Shown: positions 1 to 9,000 of the stretch, piece after piece
How positions within the stretch are numbered: the stretch's first letter is position 1
Layout: every line of letters begins with the position of its first letter
NCBI GenBank assembly: GCA_015488275.1
Contig: WFOD01000287.1
Location: 1-48,902 of the forward strand
DNA from: Deltaproteobacteria bacterium
GTDB lineage: Bacteria; Desulfobacterota; Desulfobulbia; Desulfobulbales; S012-135
Length of the DNA stretch: 48,902 nt
Direction: 5' to 3'
Made by a program: the position numbers and the translations under genes
Notes under the pieces: model-generated
Told to the model about the DNA's origin: nothing
The model's database searches: none
The model's input: the letters and a program-made list of their open reading frames with translations, nothing else

Positions 1-667
1 GCATGGCCGTGAGGGCGGCCAGGCGTTTTGTGAGATGGCGGCGCAAGGCCTTGTCCGTGGTTTGGGGTAAGATGCTTTTCAGGTAGAGGATGCCAAGATC
101 GGTCTCTCCGCCATAGTAGCTGAAGCGGGCGGCAAGCCCTTTGAGAAAATCCGGGCCGCCCGGCAGGGAGGCGGCCCGCCGCAGATAGGGTGCGGCCTTT
201 TTGGCGTTTTTTTCAAAAAAGAAGGCGTTGAAGCCAAGGAGGTACCAGGGGCGAAAGTCCTCGGGCCGGGCGCGAGTGGCCTTTTTGAGCAAGCGGTTGG
301 CCTCGTCGAGTTTACCCGCATCCCAGGGGAGCGTCATGGCGGCCAGGAGATAGGGATCCCAGAACTTGGGATCGAGATCAGTGATGCGGTCCAGCATGGC
401 GATCACCTGTTCCCATTCCTTCTCGTCGAGCCGTTCTTTTTCAAGGAGTTTGTAGCCGATGTAGGAAATTGTTTTGAGAAGGAGATAGTCGGCTGTCACG
501 CCTTTGAACTCGAGCGTTAAAAGCCGCACCAGGGGAGAAGGCAACAACCCGAAATGGCTGATCGTCTCCCGTTGGTAGCGGAGTTGCAACTGGTAGGCGA
601 GGGGGACGCAAAAAACGGTCGCTGTTGCCGCCAGCAGAAAGAGTGTCCAGGCTCCCTTGCTCTTCAT
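1..667 (-). CDS. TPR-like membrane-anchored protein, 3' end cut by the window
   Basis: An open frame starts at the ATG at 667-665 and runs off the left edge: 222 codons, no stop. A short basic N-terminus is followed by a hydrophobic stretch (about residues 7-26), probably a signal anchor. Residues 60-72 read ADYLLLKTISYIG, and about 85-200 contain helix-pair segments rich in W/Y-L-A spacing (for example DPYLLAAMTLPWDAGKL and PWYLLGFNAFFFEKNAKKA), which look like degenerate TPRs. Its ATG overlaps the permease stop (ATGA at 667-664), so translation is probably coupled to the ABC genes upstream. Proteins of this kind often sit beside pilus ABC genes in deltaproteobacterial genomes; a role in pilus assembly is inferred from context only. 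Confidence 0.75.
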   Translation of the reverse strand, partial: MKSKGAWTLFLLAATATVFCVPLAYQLQLRYQRETISHFGLLPSPLVRLLTLEFKGVTADYLLLKTISYIGYKLLEKERLDEKEWEQVIAMLDRITDLDPKFWDPYLLAAMTLPWDAGKLDEANRLLKKATRARPEDFRPWYLLGFNAFFFEKNAKKAAPYLRRAASLPGGPDFLKGLAARFSYYGGETDLGILYLKSILPQTTDKALRRHLTKRLAALTAM

Positions 668-1479
668 GTCAGATCACGTCGCTGAAAGATTGCTGTGGCG
701 AGGGCCAGGGTCGCGGCCGTATAGGCCACTCCATAGGCGAGAAGAAACAAGATGTCGGCCAGGGGCGCGAGCTGGCCGTGCGCTGCGGCCAATTTGAGGT
801 CAAAGGCGGCGAGATTGGGAAAGATGTACATGGCCGCTTTCACGGTCTGGGCGACTACAGGGGTGATGGTGACCCCTGGCACCTTGCTGGCGATGAAGTG
901 GACCATATCCCCCACGGTCTGGCCCACGCAGTAGGTGGCCACGGTCAGCAAGGTGGCGAGAAAGGAGCTCGTGGTCACTGTGGACCAGAGGACTACCGTG
1001 GCGATGAACACGGCGATGCCGAGAAAGCTGATCCCCACGGAGACGAAAACGGCGGGCCAGGAGAGGTCCTGAAAAAAGACCGCCGCATAGAGGTGCTTGC
1101 TGATGAGCAGGGCGATCACCGTTGCGCCGGTAAGGATGCCCATGATCGTGGCGCAGAGGAGCGCCAACCCGCAGAATTTGCCAAGAATATACCCTGGCCG
1201 GGAAACGGGCTTGGCGAGAATGGTAAAGACGGTGCGGCGTTCGAGGTCGCGGGCCAAGAGATGCACGGCGAGAAAGAACGGCACGAGCAGTCCTCCCAGG
1301 TTGACGGCTGTGAGGCAAAAGTCCAGCGTGATCTTGGCGATGTCGCGCATGAACAGGCCGGCGAGCAACACGGAGAAAAAGATGATCCCCACGGCGAGGA
1401 GCATGGCGCCGTAAAGGAGGCGCTGCCGTAATCCCTCCTTATAGCTGATGATGGCTACTGCGGCGGTTCCCTGGATCAT
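664..1479 (-). CDS. ABC-2 type transporter permease (pilus-locus, PilI-like)
   Basis: A 271 aa integral membrane protein. I chose the ATG at 1479-1477 because it overlaps the ATPase stop (ATGA, 1479-1476); the longer frame would begin inside the ATPase gene. The start is MIQGTAAVAIISYKEGLRQR, an amphipathic N-terminal helix typical of ABC-2 permeases. About six hydrophobic segments follow, with the conserved ARDLERRTVFTILAKPVSR segment near residues 80-98, a hallmark of the family. It partners with the ATP-binding protein encoded just upstream. In Myxococcus xanthus an ABC ATPase and permease (PilH, PilI) lie after pilA and are needed for type IV pili. The same order here suggests a similar role, but the substrate is unknown. 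Confidence 0.85.
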   Translation of the reverse strand: MIQGTAAVAIISYKEGLRQRLLYGAMLLAVGIIFFSVLLAGLFMRDIAKITLDFCLTAVNLGGLLVPFFLAVHLLARDLERRTVFTILAKPVSRPGYILGKFCGLALLCATIMGILTGATVIALLISKHLYAAVFFQDLSWPAVFVSVGISFLGIAVFIATVVLWSTVTTSSFLATLLTVATYCVGQTVGDMVHFIASKVPGVTITPVVAQTVKAAMYIFPNLAAFDLKLAAAHGQLAPLADILFLLAYGVAYTAATLALATAIFQRRDLT

Positions 1480-2237
1480 GGTTGCGGGGTGCCTTCTGTT
1501 TGGATGGTGGAAAGAAACAGGTGCTCCAGTGGGCTGAGGCGGCCCGCCGGATCGGCAATACCGGTCAGGTCGTCTGGCGTGACCGTGGTCTTGAGCTGTC
1601 CTTGGTCCAGGATGGCGATCCGGTCGCACATCCGTTCCACGTCGGTGAGGATATGGGAAGAAAAGAGGATGGTGTGGCCTTCGGCGTGATATTCCTGGAT
1701 CAGTTCCACGACCAGATGCCGTCCTAAAGGATCCAGCCCAGACATCGGCTCGTCGAGCACCAGAATATCCGGTTCATGCACCAGGGCGTAGGCCAGGGCG
1801 GCGCGCTGCACCATGCCCTTGGAATATTTCCGCACCGGCCGGTCGGCGGCCTCCAGCAGACTCACCCGGGCGAGGGCGCGATCGATACGGTCCCGTTCTC
1901 GCCGTGGCGACATGCCGGCCACCCGCAGGGCGAACTCCAGATGTTCTCTTGCCGTGAGATTGTCGTACAGGCAGGGATTTTCCGGCAAAAAGCCCACGAT
2001 GTTGCGGGCGGCGGGATCGGTTGGCGGCCGGTCGGCCAAAAGGACCTCGCCCTGGTCAGGACGAAGAAACCCCATGAGGATCTTGAGCGTTGTGGATTTC
2101 CCCGCCCCGTTGCGGCCAATAATGCCAAAGACTTCGCCCCGGCGGATTTCAAGGCAAAGGCCGGAGAGCGCCCGCACAGGACGCTGGCCGATGGAGGCTT
2201 TGAAGGTCTTGGAGACGTGGGTGAGGACGATATCCAT
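1476..2237 (-). CDS. ABC transporter ATP-binding protein (pilus-locus, PilH-like)
   Basis: A 253 aa ATPase. The start is the ATG at 2237-2235 (MDIVLTHVSKTFKASIGQRP); upstream codons in the same frame lie in a non-coding stretch before a terminator. Walker A is GRNGAGKST (about residues 44-52), the signature region is RKYSKGMVQRAALA in place of LSGGQ, Walker B is ILVLDEPMSGLDP, and the switch histidine follows in LFSSHIL. It should energise the permease coupled to it by the ATGA overlap. No strong Shine-Dalgarno sequence precedes the start. It lies 105 bp beyond the terminator that closes the pilA pair, so it may be a separate transcription unit or depend on readthrough. Confidence 0.88.
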   Translation of the reverse strand: MDIVLTHVSKTFKASIGQRPVRALSGLCLEIRRGEVFGIIGRNGAGKSTTLKILMGFLRPDQGEVLLADRPPTDPAARNIVGFLPENPCLYDNLTAREHLEFALRVAGMSPRRERDRIDRALARVSLLEAADRPVRKYSKGMVQRAALAYALVHEPDILVLDEPMSGLDPLGRHLVVELIQEYHAEGHTILFSSHILTDVERMCDRIAILDQGQLKTTVTPDDLTGIADPAGRLSPLEHLFLSTIQTEGTPQP

Positions 2238-2341
2238 TGGCGAGAAAAGGTTGGGCCAAAGAGTTTTTGTTGCAAAGCGGGCCGTGAGAGCGGGATGGTG
2301 GTGCCGGCTCTGCTTCGCCCAGGGAGAAGATAGAAGATAAC

Positions 2342-2379
2342 AAAAAAAAGCCCCTGGCACGAGGGTGACAGGGGCTTTT
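2342..2379 (-). terminator. Rho-independent terminator after the pilA companion gene
   Basis: On the minus strand AAAAGCCCCTG and CAGGGGCTTTT pair across a 13-nt loop, followed by a run of eight T. It sits 20 bp beyond the stop of the exported protein gene and separates the pilin pair from the ABC genes. Confidence 0.9.
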
Positions 2380-2398
2380 GTCGGCAACGGCAAGAAGC

Positions 2399-2785
2399 TC
2401 AGGAGCTTGCGCCCATCCACTGCCAGGTTTCGCTGTCGAGAGTGGACTCGTCGGTTACGTCGCTGGGACCACTGTTGGCCTCTGCAGAGGTCTTTTGCCG
2501 CTGGGCGTAGCCGGGGTTGCCGGCCACCACCCCATACACCATGCCGTTGTCGGCGTCCGTGTTGGTGTTGGCGGACTTGGCGGCATAGGAGGTCGCCGAG
2601 GTCTTCGCCTTGATCTGGACGTTGGGGGATGTGGTGTAGGTGAAGCTGGAAGATGCGCCCGTGACGTTGCTCACGGTGATGGTGACGGTATTGCCTGATT
2701 GCGAGGAAGTCGTCGTCGCGGAAGCAGTGGTGGCAAAAATGCCGACCAGCAACGCGCAAGCGGCGATCGAGAGAATCTTCTTCAT
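2399..2785 (-). CDS. Exported pilin-companion protein of unknown fold
   Basis: A 128 aa protein starting at the ATG at 2785-2783, with AGGAGG 6-8 nt upstream. Residues 1-23 (MKKILSIAACALLVGIFATT) form a clear Sec signal peptide with an ASA cleavage site. The mature part is about 105 aa, very rich in Ser and Thr, with a YGVVAGNPGYAQRQKTS segment and an acidic, Trp-containing C-terminus. It lacks a prepilin motif. It follows pilA by 50 bp and shares its terminator. In Geobacter sulfurreducens the short PilA-N is followed by a separate gene (spc, also called PilA-C) whose product pairs with it. Size, export signal and position match that arrangement, but I cannot show sequence homology, so the equivalence is inference. 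Confidence 0.7.
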   Translation of the reverse strand: MKKILSIAACALLVGIFATTASATTTSSQSGNTVTITVSNVTGASSSFTYTTSPNVQIKAKTSATSYAAKSANTNTDADNGMVYGVVAGNPGYAQRQKTSAEANSGPSDVTDESTLDSETWQWMGASS

Positions 2786-2835
2786 GGTGTCCTCCTTAGT
2801 AGGAAAAGAGAGTGGAAATCTTCGCCTCGTTGGGA

Positions 2836-3054
2836 TCAGTTGGGATACGCCTGCCATTCGGCATAGAAGCCTTCCAGGTCGGTCCTCATGTTGCGCAGGT
2901 CGGAAAGCGCCGCCGAGTTCTGCGCCCGGGCCCGGTATTTGGCGAACTGCGGAATAGCGATGGCGGCCAAGATGCCGATGATCGCCACCACGATCATCAG
3001 CTCCACCAGGGTAAAGCCCTTTTCGTTTTTTGCGGTTCTGATCCGTTGCAGCAT
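2836..3054 (-). CDS. pilA: Short type IV major pilin PilA (PilA-N / Geobacter-like)
   Basis: A 72 aa prepilin from the ATG at 3054-3052 with AGGAGG upstream. The 13-residue leader ends in EKG, followed by [14 protein letters not shown], so a PilD-type peptidase would give a 59 aa mature chain with the usual Glu5. There is no C-terminal globular domain; the helix ends at EWQAYPN. Mature aromatic residues are F1, F24, Y27, F50, Y51, W54 and Y57, a layout close to the G. sulfurreducens pilin, which has been proposed to form conductive filaments. [11 protein letters not shown] also mirrors that protein. The gene is divergent from the minor pilin operon and has a candidate sigma-54 promoter. Identity as a type IV pilin is certain; conductivity is speculation. 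Confidence 0.95.
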   Translation of the reverse strand: MLQRIRTAKNEKGFTLVELMIVVAIIGILAAIAIPQFAKYRARAQNSAALSDLRNMRTDLEGFYAEWQAYPN

Positions 3055-3618
3055 GATAACCTCCTTGGCTGTACTGAAGTTTTCGACCGGTTTTGCCTTC
3101 TCTGGCGTCTGATGCTCCAAAAAGAGAATCAAATGGTGTGCCAGAAGAGGTCGGCTTGTGCTGCCGTTGAAAATTTCTTGTTTTTTCACTGCGTTGTTCG
3201 TAGCTCTCGCGTAAAGAGCCATGCGGGGATGCCGGTGTGGGGAAGGGGGGATGACAAAATACGGCAGTCTGGGTGACGATAAGGGGCAGGCCGGGACTGG
3301 TTGAAGGTGAAAAAAAGTTTAGGGGTGGGAGGCGTTCCGGCCGGGAGAAAATGGCGAGGAACCCTTGCTTGGTTTCCAGGCGAAGTATGATAGAATCATG
3401 ACACTCTCATCAGGCGCCGTTTCCATAGCTCGATGTCTAACTTGCTGAAGATACGTCGTTCGCGTGCGTTGTGTCGGGGGCGGCGGCCGCGCCTGCCGCC
3501 GTTGCGGCGGTTTGTTTCGGTGACCGCTTGGTGAAGATGGCGTGGGTGGTGTGATTTTTGCTGTTTTTGTTTAAGGTGGAACGCGGAAAAGCCAGGGGGC
3601 AGGAAGGTAGGCGGCTTG
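3055..3618. other. Divergent intergenic region between pilA and the minor pilin operon
   Basis: This 564-bp stretch has no credible gene. Leftward it holds the pilA leader and sigma-54-like site. Rightward, TTGCTT (3365-3370) and TATGAT (3386-3391) form a weak sigma-70-like pair with a short 15-bp spacer. A perfect GC hairpin, CCGCCG-TTG-CGGCGG (3496-3510), is followed by TTTGTTT and could act as an attenuator in the fimT leader. No riboswitch was recognised. Confidence 0.4.
3128..3143 (-). promoter_or_regulatory. Candidate sigma-54 promoter of pilA
   Basis: The minus strand reads TGGCACACCATTTGAT from 3143 to 3128. It matches the consensus TGGCAC-N5-TTGC with correct spacing and one mismatch (TTGA for TTGC). 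A start site near 3118 would give a leader of about 64 nt before the pilA ATG. pilA genes of Geobacter, Pseudomonas and Myxococcus are RpoN/PilR dependent, which supports the call. Confidence 0.5.
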
Positions 3619-4131
3619 ATGATGAAACGATCAGACAACGTGTGGGAGGAGGGTGGAGGGCGGAAAGACGAGACCGGATTTTCGTTGCTGGAACTCCTGG
3701 TGGTGCTCGGCGTGATGGCGGTGCTGGCGGCCACGGCCGTCCCTTTGCTCACCGACAATATTCCGCGCTTCCAGCTCAAGAGCGCTGCCCGGGTGCTGCT
3801 CGCCGATTTCCAGCGGGCCAAGGTGGAGGCGGTGAAGCGGAACTGCAACGTGGAGATCCGTTTTTCGCCAGGTGTTTATAATCCAGCAGGGGAAGTGGGG
3901 TCATACCAGATTGTGGAGATGTGCAACAACACCACCTTGCTGTCCCGCAACATGCCGCGGTGGGTAAGCCTGTATCAGACCAACTTTACGAGCAATACGA
4001 CCGGGTATCAGCCAGATGGCCTGCCCATCCGCACGGGCAGCGTCTGGTTGCGGAACAACAAATCGGTTTATTACCAATTGGCGCTGTCCGTGGCTGGCAA
4101 CGTTTCGCTCTCTATGGGGGAGTTGCCATGA
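3619..4131 (+). CDS. FimT/GspH-type minor pilin (pseudopilin)
   Basis: A 170 aa prepilin. Two adjacent ATG codons (3619, 3622) follow AGGAAGGTAGG; I take the first. The unusually long hydrophilic leader of 20 residues ends in DETG, followed by FSLLELLVVLGVMAVLAATA, with Glu5 retained. The segment SAARVLLADFQRAKVEAVKRN matches the GspH/FimT family, which has a small beta-rich C-terminal domain. It is the first gene of a five-gene operon whose products are expected to prime the pilus and sit at its tip with PilY1. Its stop overlaps the next start (ATGA, 4128-4131). Confidence 0.88.
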   Translation: MMKRSDNVWEEGGGRKDETGFSLLELLVVLGVMAVLAATAVPLLTDNIPRFQLKSAARVLLADFQRAKVEAVKRNCNVEIRFSPGVYNPAGEVGSYQIVEMCNNTTLLSRNMPRWVSLYQTNFTSNTTGYQPDGLPIRTGSVWLRNNKSVYYQLALSVAGNVSLSMGELP

Positions 4132-4790
4132 GTAAGAGACGTAAGCCGGGTTGGGGGAAAACGGCCGGCTTTACGCTGGTCGAGATGTTGATCGCCGTCC
4201 TCATGGCGAGCATCATTGGCGTGGCGATCTTTAACACCACCCGGACGCAGCAGGATACGTTCGTCGCCCAGGACAGCGTGGCGGCCGCGCAGCAAAATTT
4301 GCGGGCAGCGTTGCTGTTGATGACGCGGGAGATCCGTATGGCGGGCTGCGATCCAACCGGCCGGGCGGGGGCTGGCATCACAGCCGCCTCCTCGAGTTCG
4401 CTTTCCTTCACCTCGGACCTCAACGGCGACGGCGACACGGCCGATAGCGGGGAGAACCTTACCTATACACTGTATACGCCGGCCGATGGGATCCAGAAAC
4501 TCGGGCGGCGGAATCCGACGGCAACCATGCCGGTGGCCGAATATATCGCCAATCTGGAGTTTTTATACCTGCTCGCCAATGGCAGCACCACCACTGCGCC
4601 GGCGAGCAGCCAGTACGATGATATCGTCGCCGTGCGGGTGACGGTGCTCGCCCGCGCTCCGACTGCCGACGCCAAGCTCCAGGACGCCTTGAGCTTCACC
4701 ACGCCGGGCGGCAGCACCTGGACCCTTCCGACGGGCGTGCGGGGGCGGCTGGCGTCGGTGACCATCCGGTGCCGGAACCTTGGCTTGTAG
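4128..4790 (+). CDS. pilW: PilW-type minor pilin
   Basis: A 220 aa prepilin starting at ATG 4128, overlapping the upstream stop. The leader MSKRRKPGWGKTAG precedes FTLVEMLIAVLMASIIGVAI. The segment QQNLRAALLLMTREIRMAGCDP is the conserved PilW signature, usually written LR.A...L..DIR.AGY. An acidic stretch, LNGDGDTADSGEN (about residues 103-115), resembles the calcium-binding loops in the neighbouring PilV and PilX proteins. Expected to act with the other minor pilins at the filament tip. Confidence 0.87.
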   Translation: MSKRRKPGWGKTAGFTLVEMLIAVLMASIIGVAIFNTTRTQQDTFVAQDSVAAAQQNLRAALLLMTREIRMAGCDPTGRAGAGITAASSSSLSFTSDLNGDGDTADSGENLTYTLYTPADGIQKLGRRNPTATMPVAEYIANLEFLYLLANGSTTTAPASSQYDDIVAVRVTVLARAPTADAKLQDALSFTTPGGSTWTLPTGVRGRLASVTIRCRNLGL

Positions 4791-4796
4791 GGATGA

Positions 4797-4857
4797 TGGC
4801 CTCGTAAAAAGGCCGTCATCCGCGCCCCGGAACGGCTTTTTCGATGGACCGATTATG
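4797..4857 (+). repeat. Dispersed palindromic repeat, module B
   Basis: The segment contains CGTAAAAAGGCCGTC and GGAACGGCTTTTTCGATGGACC. Its 3' half matches module B at 34552-34592 (GGAACGGCTTTTTTGACGGAC) and, inverted, at 32350-32385. It lies between pilW and pilV and can fold into a stem across GATGATGGCC/GGCCGTCATC (4792-4819). Confidence 0.55.
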
Positions 4858-4868
4858 GAGGAGGTAGT

Positions 4869-5387
4869 GTGAGACGGTCGTTGCCGCAGCGAAACGGCTT
4901 CACCTTGATCGAAGCGCTGGTCGCCTTGAGCGTGTTCGCCGTGGGCGTGCTGGCCGTTATTTCCATGCAGGAGAGCGCCATGTCTGGCAGCGCCAAGGGG
5001 AGGTGGCTCACCGGCGCGTCAACCGCCGCGATGGACCGGCTCGAGTATGTGCTTTCGCTCGATCCTTCCACGAGCACCTTGCTCGAGGATCCTCCGGCAA
5101 GCGGCCCTGGCACCAACGCCCGGAGCGACGGCGTGGACAACGATGGTGATGGCTCGGTGGACGAAGCGGATGAGAACTACACCGTGTATTCCACCGCCTC
5201 GGATGGGATCGACAACGATGGCGACGGCTCGGTGGACGAGGACGGCGAGGCCGATGGTTATACGGTGCAGTGGTGGGTGACCTCTGGCTCGCCGGTGGCC
5301 AGCGCCAAGAGCGTGCAGGTCGTTATTTCCCACCCGCAGTTGAACAATACGGTGACCTTTTCCCTTGTGTTGGCGAGTTCGCTATGA
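4869..5387 (+). CDS. pilV: PilV-type minor pilin with Ca2+-loop repeats
   Basis: A 172 aa prepilin with a GTG start at 4869 preceded by GGAGGAGG; no ATG lies between that SD and the prepilin motif. The leader MRRSLPQRNG precedes FTLIEALVALSVFAVGVLAV, the PilV pattern. Residues about 87-100 and 112-128 hold two copies of DGxDNDGDGSVDE, an Asp-rich loop like EF-hand/dockerin or thrombospondin type 3 calcium sites. The two copies are nearly identical at DNA level too, so they look like a recent internal duplication. This insertion is not typical of PilV. The stop overlaps the pilX-like start (ATGA, 5384-5387). Confidence 0.85.
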   Translation: MRRSLPQRNGFTLIEALVALSVFAVGVLAVISMQESAMSGSAKGRWLTGASTAAMDRLEYVLSLDPSTSTLLEDPPASGPGTNARSDGVDNDGDGSVDEADENYTVYSTASDGIDNDGDGSVDEDGEADGYTVQWWVTSGSPVASAKSVQVVISHPQLNNTVTFSLVLASSL

Positions 5388-5977
5388 GCGCTGCTTCTTT
5401 CCGGTCCGAGCGCGGTTTTGTCTTGGTGATGGTCCTTGTCACCCTGATGTTGTTGGTCGTTTTGGGGGTTTCCACCACGACCCAGACATCGATCGAGCTG
5501 CAGATCGCTGGCAACGACAAGGTGGCGAAGCAGACGTTCTATACGGCGGAGAGTGCGGTTTATCACGCGGCGCAGCTCATTGAAAACGCATCGTCCACCA
5601 GCCTGGAGCAGCGGAGCTCGCTGGACTCTGCCTCCTTTGCCCCCACATCAAGCATGACGGCCAGGCCCTATCGGATGTCGGATCTGTTGTCCCTTTCCAC
5701 GGGCCCTTCTTCGCTTTTCCCTGATACGGACGGCGATGGCTCGTTGTCCGATGCCGAGATCGTGGCGGCGTTGACTGCCATGACCAACGGTGGCGTGCAG
5801 ACAGGCGCGCCGTATTCCTTTGTGATCATCGACCGTGGGATCGCCACTGGCGCCTCGCAGCGGATGGAAGGCTCCAGCGGCAGCCGGTTGCATGAGTACA
5901 CGTTGTATGGCCGGGCGGTTGTGAGCAACGCCGGCGCGGCCACCACCATAAAAATTGGATACAAACGGCGGTTTTAA
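5384..5977 (+). CDS. pilX: PilX-type minor pilin
   Basis: A 197 aa protein starting at ATG 5384. The leader ends in RSERG, followed by FVLVMVLVTLMLLVVLGVST. As usual for PilX and GspK, Glu5 is missing (Met here). The segment TSIELQIAGNDKVAKQTFYT followed by AESA is the PilX family motif. At about residues 112-124 lies DTDGDGSLSDAEI, a convincing EF-hand-like loop. It is translationally coupled to pilV and precedes pilY1 by 84 bp. PilX-type proteins bridge the minor pilin complex to PilY1. Confidence 0.85.
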   Translation: MSAASFRSERGFVLVMVLVTLMLLVVLGVSTTTQTSIELQIAGNDKVAKQTFYTAESAVYHAAQLIENASSTSLEQRSSLDSASFAPTSSMTARPYRMSDLLSLSTGPSSLFPDTDGDGSLSDAEIVAALTAMTNGGVQTGAPYSFVIIDRGIATGASQRMEGSSGSRLHEYTLYGRAVVSNAGAATTIKIGYKRRF

Positions 5978-6061
5978 TAGTCCGCAGAAAGCGGACGGCT
6001 AAAGATGGGAGCCCCTGAGGGGGCGAGGGCTTGCGGCTCCTTGGGGGCCGGGAGGTGCTGT

Positions 6062-9000
6062 ATGGCAGGTCGTGGTAGGCGCATGGCGGGAAGAAAGGAG
6101 GGGGCGTTGCGCGTGCGGTTGGCCAAGGCTGGGCGCTGCGGCCCTGTGATGCTAGCGCTGCAGACTCTGTTGGCCTTTCTTTTTTTCGGAAGCGGGCCCT
6201 TGGCCGCCGCCACCATAGAGGTCATCGTGGACAACGATACCCCTGGGGTGATGGACGCCTGGACCGGCTCGTGGAGTACGTCGGGCGGCCCAAATCCGTA
6301 CGGCTCCACCTCTAAGTACACCACCCAGATCGGCGCCACCGCGGTGTGGACGCCCACCTTGCCCCAAGCGGGGCTGTATCAGGTATACGTGTGGTACACC
6401 ACTATTGGCAATCGGGACGAGCAGGCGCCGTACACCATCACCCATGCCTATGGCACCTCTGAGGTGACGCAGAACCAAAAGGCGAACGGCGGTCAGTGGA
6501 ATCTGTTGGGAACCTTTTGCTTCGAGGCGGGCACGGCGGGCAAGGTGACCCTCACCCGCCGGAGCGGCACGGTGCATGGCGGCCACACCAACGCCGATGC
6601 GGTGAAGTTCGTCTATGTGCCGCCCACAGCCCTGTCGCTGGCCGATTCGCCCCTGGACGCCAAGCTCCAGCCGGCGCCGGCGAATATCATGTTCGTACTC
6701 GACGATTCGGGCAGTATGGACTGGGAGTTCATGACGCCACAAGCCGATGGGCTGTTCAACAGCCGGCGCTACGTGTTCGACAATCCGGGCGACAACGTGT
6801 ACTCCGGCGTGCTCACCGGCCAGTACCGGGGCTGGTGGAAATCCCAGTGGTGGGGCTACAATCGTATCTACTATAATCCAACGGTCACCTATACCCCCTG
6901 GCCATCAACGACCACCTACCCGATGGGCGACGCCGACCCGGACACGCCTCGCTCCCACCCGGCCCATTCCTCTCCCACCTTTAACCTGAACGCCACCTAT
7001 CATACGATCACCGTGACGCCGCCCGGCGCGGTGGTCGTGGACAACAAGGATTCTGGTTTTAGCCGCTCTTCTTACTGGAGCGAGTCCGGGGCGGTGCCTG
7101 AGTACAATGGCAGCTCGTACTATACCTATAAAACCGGCATGTGGGCCCGCTGGACGCCCAACCTGTCGCTGAGCGGCAACTACGACGTGTATGCGTTTTG
7201 GACCTGCGGCTGGAACGAGAGCGGAAAGTGCAGTTGGTCGCGGGACGAAAGCGCGCCGTACCTGATCGCTTACGATGGCGGCTCGACCACGGTTTCCGTC
7301 AACCAGCGGTACAACTATGGGCAGTGGAATCTGCTGGCCGCGAGGCTGCCTTTTCGGGCGGGGACCAGCGGCTATGTAACGTTGGAGCATAAAAGCGGTC
7401 ATGCGACGACCAGCGCCGATGCGGTGATGTTCGTGCCGTCGGGCGTCTCCATCGCCTCAGGCGTGATCATCAACGCGCATTACTATACCTTTGACGATAA
7501 GGACGGCGATGGAGAATTGGATACCGGCGAAAACGTGTATCTCGTCAACCTGACCAATCCGATCGAATATTATTTGGTGAACGACAGTGATGGCGACGAG
7601 ATGATCGAGTCGGGCGAGTTGGTGGCGGTGGCCGCCGCCGCGGTGCCGAGCACGGTCAAGACGTATGCTTCGCCCACGGCGGCGGACGCCTATACGCAAG
7701 AGCGGCAGAACTTTGCCAACTGGTATTCGTATTACCGGCGGCGGGAGTTGAGCGCCACCGCCGCGGTGGCCAGCGTGATCGACGGCGTGAGCGGCGTGCG
7801 GATCGGCATCCGGAGCATCAACGGCAAGATCGTCCAGCCGGTGCTCGATATCGACACCTCGTCTGGCGACTATACCGAGCAGTTGCTCGACATCCTTTAT
7901 TCCTACTCCATTTCCGCGCAAGGCACGCCGTTGCGGCGCGGCTTGCAGATGGTGGGCCAGTACTTTCATGCCGCGGACGGCAAGACCGGCGGGCTTGGCT
8001 CGTCACCCATCGCCACGGCGGCGGATGGTGGCGAGTGCCAGCAGAACTTCGCCATTGTCATGACCGATGGGTACTATAACGGTCCCTCGCCTGGGGTGGG
8101 CAACGTCGATGGCGACAACGGCGCGCCCTATGCCGATCTCTACGGTGAGACACTGGCCGATGTGGCGATGTACTACTACGAGAACGACCTTGCGCCGACC
8201 TTGAGCAACCAGGTGCCAGCCACCGACGAGGACCCCGCCACCCATCAGCACATGGTGACCTACGGCATTTCCTTTGGCGTGATCGGCACCCTCAATCCGG
8301 CGGACTATGATTTTGCCAACGGGATCTATCCCACCTGGCCCAATCCCTACGCCCCGCCTGCCTCTCATCGGATCGACGACCTCTGGCACGCCACGGTCAA
8401 CGGCCGGGGCACCTTTGTCAGCGCCGGCAATCCCACGGAGCTCACCAACGCCATTTTGGCCGTGTTGGAGAACATCGAGTCCCGTTCCGGTTCGTCGGCC
8501 GCCGTGGCGGTGAACGGCGATGAACTGTACGAAAGCATTGATGAGGAGATCCGCATGTTCCAGTCGGTGTACAATACAGACGGCTGGTGGGGAGACCTGA
8601 TCGCCTACGAGTTGGATTCCGACACCGGCGCGGTGGTGACCGATTCGCCGTTGTGGGCCGCGGCCACGGTGTTGGAAAACTTTCTCGACACCAATGGCCA
8701 CGATCAGCGCCTCATCGCCACCATGCTCCCCAATGGCACGGGGACGCCCTTCCGCTACGCCAGTCTGGACGCCAGCCAGCAGACGCTCCTCTCCGCCGAT
8801 CCGGCAACGGCCCAGGACATCCTCGCCTTCATCAGGGGCGATAATTCGCAGGAACAGGCAAACGGCGGGTCGTTCCGCGACCGGGTCAAGCGGCTTGGCG
8901 ATATCGTGCACTCCATGGCCGCCTACGATGAGGCCAACGATCTGTTGTTCGTCGGCGCCAACGACGGTATGCTGCACGCCTTCGATCCCGCCACGGGCGC

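Noticed and set aside
625-1431. Long plus-strand frame opposite the ABC permease, rich in Gly, Glu and His
   Set aside because: Antisense frame of a clear membrane protein gene in GC-rich DNA; composition and lack of RBS are typical of a shadow.
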